Assembly: GCF_019904155.1 (NCBI RefSeq)
Contig: NZ_JAHCMB010000063.1
Coordinates: 28,708-72,480 of the forward strand
Reading direction: 5' to 3'
Source: Paenibacillus sinensis
GTDB taxonomy: Bacteria; Bacillota; Bacilli; Paenibacillales; Paenibacillaceae
DNA: 43,773 bases
The translations under genes were made by a program, and so were the position numbers. The notes beneath the pieces are model-generated. The model had not been told where the DNA came from and searched no databases. It worked only from the letters and a program-made list of their open reading frames with translations. The number at the start of each line of letters is the position of its first letter. Positions within the stretch are counted from its first letter, which is position 1. Of this stretch, positions 39,352 to 43,773 are shown piece by piece.

Positions 39352-39851
39352 TTTCGCAATACCTCATTTATTTTCGAATTGAGTGTGTAGGAGTGGGCAT
39401 GACAGACGGCTACCGCAAGCGCATCGGCCACGTCATCGGGCTTCGGCACAGCGCTCAGCTTCAGGAACATTCGGACCATTTCCTGCACCTGCTTCTTCTC
39501 CGCCTTCCCGTAGCCGACAATCGCCTGTTTCACCTGCATCGGCGTATATTCCGCTATCGGAAGTCCCCGCTGCACCGAAGCCAAAATCAGCACGCCCCGC
39601 GCCTGGCTTACCGACATCGCCGTTGTGACGTTCCGGTTGAAAAATAGCTTCTCGAACGCCACCGCATCCGGCTTGTAACGGTCAATCAGTTGAAGCATGC
39701 CTTCATATACGTGAAGCAGCCGTTCCTCGTCAGGCGTATGAGCTTCCGTCTGGATGCTGCCGTACTGCACCGGTGTCAGCTTGCTGCCGTTCTTATCGAT
39801 GAAACCGAAGCCTACTATCGCAATCCCCGGGTCGATCCCCAAAATCCGCAA
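39348..39851 (-). CDS. ruvC: Crossover junction endodeoxyribonuclease RuvC
   Basis: RuvC resolves Holliday junctions. The 167-residue protein has the acidic residues of its RNase H-like fold: ILGIDPGIAIVGFG (Asp near 5), AFEKLFFNRN (Glu near 68) and KPDDVADALAVAVCHA (two Asp near 141 and 144). The TTG at 39851 has GAGGAG eight bases upstream and gives the standard N-terminus, whereas the ATG at 39857 would lie against the site. It is the first gene of ruvCAB. Model Bacillus species lack ruvC and use RecU, so its presence is a lineage marker. A LexA-like box overlaps the promoter. Confidence 0.95.
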   Translation of the reverse strand: MRILGIDPGIAIVGFGFIDKNGSKLTPVQYGSIQTEAHTPDEERLLHVYEGMLQLIDRYKPDAVAFEKLFFNRNVTTAMSVSQARGVLILASVQRGLPIAEYTPMQVKQAIVGYGKAEKKQVQEMVRMFLKLSAVPKPDDVADALAVAVCHAHSYTLNSKINEVLRK

Positions 39852-39914
39852 GACCATCTCTCCTCTGCCCTAGCAGCATGCCTATTCCTCTGAACCATAG
39901 CTTCGCCCTGAAAG

Positions 39915-39928
39915 CGAACATATGTATT
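39915..39928. promoter_or_regulatory. LexA (SOS) box-like palindrome at the ruvC promoter
   Basis: CGAACATATGTATT matches CGAACRNRYGTTYG at 12 of 14 positions. It lies just downstream of the TATAAT at 39939-39944 on the minus strand, so a bound repressor would cover the transcript start. In B. subtilis ruvAB is a LexA target, so the same control of ruvCAB here is plausible. Confidence 0.6.
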
Positions 39929-39938
39929 CCTTCTACCC

Positions 39939-39944
39939 ATTATA
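39939..39944 (-). promoter_or_regulatory. -10 element of ruvCAB promoter
   Basis: Perfect TATAAT on the minus strand about 90 bp before the ruvC start. No good -35 is visible at 16-18 bp, so this may be an incomplete promoter or one helped by other factors. Confidence 0.5.
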
Positions 39945-39988
39945 GCAAAAATAGGCTAAGCCGGGGGCATAAAGTTTGCGACCCGCGA

Positions 39989-40026
39989 CAAAGAAGCGGC
40001 TGCCCGCCGATAGGCGTACAACCGCT
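39989..40026 (-). terminator. Terminator candidate after the ABC permease gene
   Basis: On the minus strand AGCGG...TG...CGCC pairs with GGCG...CA...CCGCT (plus 40022-40026 with 39995-39999 at the base) with small internal loops, then TCTTTG. The U tract is weak. It lies 70 bp after the stop of the gene ending at 40094. Confidence 0.55.
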
Positions 40027-40093
40027 ACTAAAATGCTTGGTAGACCATCAAATAATATAAATCTGTATTCGGTCCCCTCTTTATTGAATGGAG

Positions 40094-41347
40094 TCAGGCA
40101 ACCTGATGCTTTTTAAAGCCTCGATAAGCCAAAGGCAGAAACAGAACAGCGATCAACACAGCTACACTTGCCAGCACGTAAGGCTCGGGCATCCGGTATC
40201 CGAATATATGGTAGAGCTCATAATGGGAAAAGGCGGAATAGCCGTTCATCATTTTCACCGGAAACAGGTTGAGCAGATGGTTGAAGAGCCGACTGTTTTT
40301 ACTGTACGGAATGAGCAGCGGTGCAAACAGTAGAATAGCCGAGCCTATGATGACGGAGAAAGGCGTTCTCATTCGGGAAGACAGCAGCAGCGTTATCGCC
40401 ATTACCGCCAGACAAGCCAGATAACCGAGCGCTACGGCACATAGATAGGTCTGAAACAGTGTCAGTGGAAAAGGTGCCCGGAGCTGAATGATCTGCAGAC
40501 TGCTGTTCCAGCCATATAGACCGTACACTCCGAGAGTCGGCAGGGTAAAAAGCAACACACCCAGAACATAAATGCAGGTTGTCAGAATCAGGCTTGCCTT
40601 CAGCTTGGAGGCAACCACCTTGCTGCGCCCATACCGGGAAGAGAGAATAATCGAATCCGCACCGCTCTCATATTCACCCGCGAATACGGGCGATACGCAT
40701 ATGCAGACCAGAAAGGCTATGGCAAAAACAATCAGCCATAAATTGAGCAGCACATTTTTCCACCCCTCCGCATAGTCGAAGCTGAACGGTTCGGGAATCC
40801 GGCTGTTCATTTCCATATAATAGGATTTGTCAGCAGCGGAATAATTGCCGTATGTATAGTCGGTATTCAAATAAGCGTTCACTTTATCGAGCCGTTTGTT
40901 ATAGAATTCGACGGCATCTCCGGTCTTCAGCTTACCGACGATGTAGTAATCGTATTCCGATAAGGGGGAATATGCTTCACGGATGAGGCTTAAGATTTTG
41001 TAATCCGGCTGTTCGTACTTGCCATAAGCTTCATTGCTCAGGTCCGCCTCGCTGGCTTCAACCGATGTATTGAGATTGCCTTTGTCGCTTCTTACCAGAT
41101 GGTAACGGCTGATAACCTTGGCGATTCTATCTTCCGTTAGCACTCCCGCTTCCGCATGGGTCTGCTTCTTGGCGAGAGCAATGGCCGACAGACCTTTCAG
41201 TTCCTTGCCATTCTCATCCGTCCAGCTCTCGAAGGAGACTGCCGACACCAGAAGCAGGATAGAGCCCAGCAGCAGGACCACCACGCCAACGGCGAACGAC
41301 TTTTTTCGAATCATTTTACGCAGTTCGAAAGAAGTAAGTGAGCTCAT
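40094..41347 (-). CDS. ABC-2 type transporter permease
   Basis: This 417-residue integral membrane protein has one N-terminal segment (about 18-38), a large extracytoplasmic loop (about 40-205) rich in charged residues, and five C-terminal hydrophobic segments. The segment SPVFAGEYESGADSIILSSRYGRSKVVASKL resembles permeases of the ABC-2 type in ECF-linked operons. Its ATG overlaps the stop of the ATP-binding gene by four bases (41344-41347), so the two are coupled. Transported substrate is unknown, although exporters of this class often act on antimicrobial peptides or membrane stress. Confidence 0.82.
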   Translation of the reverse strand: MSSLTSFELRKMIRKKSFAVGVVVLLLGSILLLVSAVSFESWTDENGKELKGLSAIALAKKQTHAEAGVLTEDRIAKVISRYHLVRSDKGNLNTSVEASEADLSNEAYGKYEQPDYKILSLIREAYSPLSEYDYYIVGKLKTGDAVEFYNKRLDKVNAYLNTDYTYGNYSAADKSYYMEMNSRIPEPFSFDYAEGWKNVLLNLWLIVFAIAFLVCICVSPVFAGEYESGADSIILSSRYGRSKVVASKLKASLILTTCIYVLGVLLFTLPTLGVYGLYGWNSSLQIIQLRAPFPLTLFQTYLCAVALGYLACLAVMAITLLLSSRMRTPFSVIIGSAILLFAPLLIPYSKNSRLFNHLLNLFPVKMMNGYSAFSHYELYHIFGYRMPEPYVLASVAVLIAVLFLPLAYRGFKKHQVA

Positions 41348-42240
41348 GCGATCCCCCCACTTCGTTCGGAGGAGGAAGCTTCGTCCCTGAAATAGAACAG
41401 ATACAGATCCTCCAGCGTCGCGGGCACCGGCGCAGCACCGCTTGTAGGCCGCTCCTTGGATACAATCCTCAGCTCTACCTCATCACCCTCATGCTTTAAA
41501 TTGCTGATGCAGTATCGGTCACTCCACTCATTTGCTTCACCCGCAGGAATTCGGCAAGTCCATACCGAACTTTCCATCGATGCCGTCAGTTGTTGAGGGG
41601 TCCCGTTCATCAGCATGCTGCCTTTCCTCATGACAAAGATTTGATCAGCTATGTACTCCACATCCGACACAATATGGGTTGAGAGCAGCACTATTTTATT
41701 TCTGGCCAAGTCCGAGATCAGATTTCGGAATCGCACCCGCTCCTTGGGGTCGAGACCGGCTGTGGGCTCATCCAGCACAACGACCCCAGGATCGTTCAGC
41801 ATTGCCTGAGCGATACCCAGGCGCTGCTTCATTCCCCCAGAGAAGGTGCGGATCTTGCGCCTGGACACATCTGCCAAAGCCACCAGCCCCAGCAGCTCGC
41901 GGGATCTGGCTTTACCAGTGCGTAGCGACAATCCCTTTAGTGAAGCGACATACCAGAGAAATTCCTCCGCTGTAAAATCAGGATAATAACCGAAGTTCTG
42001 CGGTAAATACCCGAGCAAAGCCCGATAGCTCTCACCCATCTCCTCGATATCGATTCCATCAAACAAGATCTGGCCCGAAGTAGGTGACAGCACGCCGCAA
42101 ATCATGCGCATCAAGGTCGTCTTCCCTGCGCCATTTGCACCGAGCAAGCCGTAGACTCCGGAGCCTAGGGAGACGGTAACGTCCCGCACGGCCGTTTTAT
42201 CTGCGAATTGTTTGCTCAGCTTATCCAGCTTTAATTCCAT
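41344..42240 (-). CDS. ABC transporter ATP-binding protein
   Basis: This 298-residue ATPase has Walker A GLLGANGAGKTTLM (about residues 31-44), Q-loop GYLPQNFGYYPDFTAEEFL, signature FSGGMKQRLGIAQAML, Walker B VVVLDEPTAGLDPKER and the H-loop in LLSTHIVSDVEYIADQ. It probably energises the downstream permease. The ATG at 42240 follows AAGGGGGA. The open frame to 42285 overlaps the previous gene and lacks support. It belongs to the sigma-factor operon, like yxlF beside sigY in B. subtilis. Confidence 0.93.
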   Translation of the reverse strand: MELKLDKLSKQFADKTAVRDVTVSLGSGVYGLLGANGAGKTTLMRMICGVLSPTSGQILFDGIDIEEMGESYRALLGYLPQNFGYYPDFTAEEFLWYVASLKGLSLRTGKARSRELLGLVALADVSRRKIRTFSGGMKQRLGIAQAMLNDPGVVVLDEPTAGLDPKERVRFRNLISDLARNKIVLLSTHIVSDVEYIADQIFVMRKGSMLMNGTPQQLTASMESSVWTCRIPAGEANEWSDRYCISNLKHEGDEVELRIVSKERPTSGAAPVPATLEDLYLFYFRDEASSSERSGGIA

Positions 42241-42274
42241 TTTTAGTCCCCCTTCTTTCTTGGACGATCGAAAA

Positions 42275-43027
42275 TCAAGCTCCATTCAGCGCGTCGATAG
42301 TTCGGTAAGCCTGAGGAAGCCGTCTAAGCTCTTCAGCCATTGCCGCGAGGGAACTAAACAGAACGACGATCCAGATGCCGGTTGTCTGGTCCGTGAACAG
42401 GCTCTTATGCAGAAAAGATAGAAAGAACTGCACCAGAACAAGGAGTGCCGTGAATACCAAACAGCCCATATCCTTGCTTCGAATGCGGTTCAGAATGTGC
42501 AGGCAGCCCAGCAGTGCAATGGTGAACGGAACGAGCACGTACAGCAGAATCAAATATCCTTTGAACTCAAAGCTGAGGTTCAGCATCACCAGCAGACCGC
42601 CCAGGCATAGCACATCCGTACAGGCTAAAATAGTCACGCGCGCAGCCACCAGTCGTACGATCGAACGTTTTCCGCTTAACTCCAGTTCCAGCATCCCATA
42701 CCGGAAAGAACGGGCAAGCACCTGCGCTCCCGCCAACGCCAGCAGCGGTGCTGCAATCGTCATGAGGGCCAGCATCTGCGCTGGCGGCAGTGAGGAGAAG
42801 GTCATAAATTCGTGCAGAGACAACGCCGCCAATACAACAATCAGCAGGTGCGCCGCCCAGGTCTTGGCTCCTATGAAGCGAAGCTGTGAGGCAAGAAAGT
42901 CACGGCTACCTCCTTGCTCTGGAAGATCGGTGCGTCCGTCCAGAATTTCACTAGATCGCGCAATGGTCTCCTCAATCCGCCCTGGATCAGATGGAGGTGT
43001 TGGGTGCAGCTGCAGAAGCTTTTCCAT
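42275..43027 (-). CDS. Membrane protein encoded after the ECF sigma factor, possible anti-sigma
   Basis: This 250-residue protein has a hydrophilic N-terminal region of about 65 residues (PTPPSDPGRIEETIARSSEIL) and six hydrophobic segments (about 75-245). It lacks the HxxxCxxC zinc motif of ZAS anti-sigma factors. Such layouts (cytosolic N-terminus plus membrane part, overlapping the sigma gene) often mark a membrane regulator, but I do not recognise the family. I chose the ATG at 43027, with AAAGG upstream, because for the TTG at 43051 the AAAGGAG site is only one base away. It overlaps the sigma gene end by about 40 bp. Confidence 0.7.
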   Translation of the reverse strand: MEKLLQLHPTPPSDPGRIEETIARSSEILDGRTDLPEQGGSRDFLASQLRFIGAKTWAAHLLIVVLAALSLHEFMTFSSLPPAQMLALMTIAAPLLALAGAQVLARSFRYGMLELELSGKRSIVRLVAARVTILACTDVLCLGGLLVMLNLSFEFKGYLILLYVLVPFTIALLGCLHILNRIRSKDMGCLVFTALLVLVQFFLSFLHKSLFTDQTTGIWIVVLFSSLAAMAEELRRLPQAYRTIDALNGA

Positions 43028-43571
43028 TTCTTTTAACCTTTGCTTGTTCAAGCTCCTTTCCCCTTTCCAGTTCTTTTCGAAGTAGCGTCAGACCTCTTCT
43101 CATCTTGTACTGAACCAGGCAGATACTGATCCCGGTAATCTCGGCAATCTCGCGATATTTCATATCGTGGACAAAGCGCAGGAGCAGGATTTCCCTCTGA
43201 TCCGGCGGCAGAACGCTGAGCATCTGCCGAACACTCTGGCCGCTCTCCACAGCTTCCTCCATGGGGATGTCGTCACCGCATATGATATCCGCGTTTTCCA
43301 GAGCCAGCGGCCGGCCGTCTTGCAGATAGTCGCTGCATAGTCGGCGTGCGATGGTATACAGATATGCTCTAAGCTTTCCTCCATGAGTATATCTGTCAAA
43401 ACAGCGAAAAAAACGGTAGAAGGTTTCCTGCGTGATATCCTGAGCAGTCTCCTGACTTCCCGTCTTCCAGTAGCAGTACTTCTCGATACTGGAATAATGA
43501 CGCCGGATCAGATTGTCAAGGTATTCCTTCTCTCCCCGACGAATCCGGCGAATGCATTCCTCGTCATCCAC
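42987..43571 (-). CDS. ECF-type sigma-70 family sigma factor
   Basis: This 194-residue sigma factor has region 2 (LIRRHYSSIEKYCYWKTGSQ, then AQDITQETFYRFFRCFDRY, which contacts core and the -10 element) and region 4 (LPPDQREILLLRFVHDMKYR and EIAEITGISICLVQYKMRRG, a helix-turn-helix for the -35). The start is GTG at 43571, seven bases after AGGAGG. It heads an operon with a membrane protein, an ABC ATPase and a permease, recalling sigY-yxlCDEFG. ECF operons are usually autoregulated. No clear ECF promoter was identified upstream, and a group II intron end lies 125 bp upstream. Confidence 0.9.
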   Translation of the reverse strand: MDDEECIRRIRRGEKEYLDNLIRRHYSSIEKYCYWKTGSQETAQDITQETFYRFFRCFDRYTHGGKLRAYLYTIARRLCSDYLQDGRPLALENADIICGDDIPMEEAVESGQSVRQMLSVLPPDQREILLLRFVHDMKYREIAEITGISICLVQYKMRRGLTLLRKELERGKELEQAKVKRNGKASAAAPNTSI

Positions 43572-43696
43572 CGTTTCACCTCCTCTCTATCCTGTATAAC
43601 TGTAAAAGGAGCCAAAATTATAATTAAGGAAAAAATAATTTCACTGTTCATTATTCTAACACTTATGTAAAACATAGGGATGTTGGAAGGTGTACA
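43572..43696 (-). other. Upstream region of the sigma gene
   Basis: About 125 bp, AT-rich, between the intron 3' end and the GTG of the sigma gene. A TATAAT and a TAGAAT occur on the minus strand, but neither has a good -35 at the usual spacing. The promoter could have been displaced by the intron, or the intron may be transcribed into it. Confidence 0.45.
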
Positions 43697-43773
43697 ATCG
43701 AGTAGGAGGGGGCGGCAAGCCCCCGTCCTCTCACACCACCGTACATGCGGGTCCGCATACGGCGGTTCCAAAA
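43697..43773 (-). mobile_element. 3' end of a group II intron (domains V and VI), truncated by window edge
   Basis: On the minus strand, reading from the right edge, a catalytic hairpin (43735-43769) has the domain V pattern CGCCGTATGCGG paired with CGCATGTACGGTG. It is followed by a domain VI stem (43700-43730) with a GGGGGC/GCCCCC helix and an unpaired A at 43703, six bases before the intron's last CGAT. This places the branch-point A seven bases from a 3' splice site after 43697, ending in AT (AY in the RNA). The intron body and any reverse transcriptase gene lie beyond the window. Confidence 0.85.

Overview
The window looks like a Paenibacillus-type chromosome (Firmicutes, Bacilli). Supporting signs are the gene order ruvCAB / spoIID-like / queA / tgt / yajC, comN-spoVB, secDF-recJ-apt-relA-dtd-hisS-aspS, the sporulation genes, strong AGGAGG ribosome binding sites with many TTG and GTG starts, a T-box leader on an aminoacyl-tRNA synthetase operon, and Bacillus-type LexA boxes. 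Most of the window is GC-rich housekeeping DNA. The first 2.3 kb and the intergenic leaders are visibly more AT-rich. No rRNA, tRNA or CRISPR array was seen.

Layout. (1) 1-2300: the end of an integrated mobile element, with a truncated ImmR-like repressor, an ImmA-like metallopeptidase, a tyrosine integrase and a pair of direct repeats that look like integrase arm sites. It abuts the 3' end of cymR. (2) 2344-5549: cymR, mnmA and rarA. (3) 5818-9489: helD and a guanine/hypoxanthine-type permease. (4) 9668-14177: the T-box controlled operon hisS-aspS-tcdA, with a degenerate 19-bp tandem repeat between hisS and aspS. (5) 14515-17541: a small unknown protein, a DJ-1/PfpI protein, a HAD protein and dtd. 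(6) 17583-27864: relA, a divergent uracil-type permease, apt, recJ, a CDF-like protein lacking most metal ligands, secF and secD. (7) 28145-32626: comN, spoVB, a DUF421 protein, a TIGR04086-type membrane protein and a PAP2 phosphatase. (8) 32986-39851: yajC, tgt, queA, a SpoIID/LytB-domain protein and ruvB-ruvA-ruvC, with a LexA-like box at the ruvC promoter. (9) 40094-43571: an ECF sigma factor operon with a membrane protein and an ABC exporter, organised like sigY-yxl of B. subtilis. (10) 43697-43773: the 3' end (domains V and VI) of a group II intron that continues off the right edge.

The most unusual signal is a family of leader elements directly before the ribosome binding sites of three unrelated genes (14949, 22077, 31301). 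Each has a 7-bp AGTTTTG/CAAAACT stem enclosing two small variable hairpins, preceded by a GCTT-NCG-AAGY hairpin and followed by TTTAGGAGG. Two loci carry two tandem copies that are almost identical within the locus but differ between loci. I do not recognise this element. It could be a cis-acting RNA or a small mobile repeat.

Genes working together: mnmA, tcdA, queA, tgt, dtd, hisS and aspS cover tRNA charging, modification and proofreading. ruvABC, recJ, rarA and the SOS boxes cover recombination and repair. secD, secF and yajC form the Sec accessory complex. relA, apt and the two nucleobase permeases link purine salvage and uptake to the stringent response.
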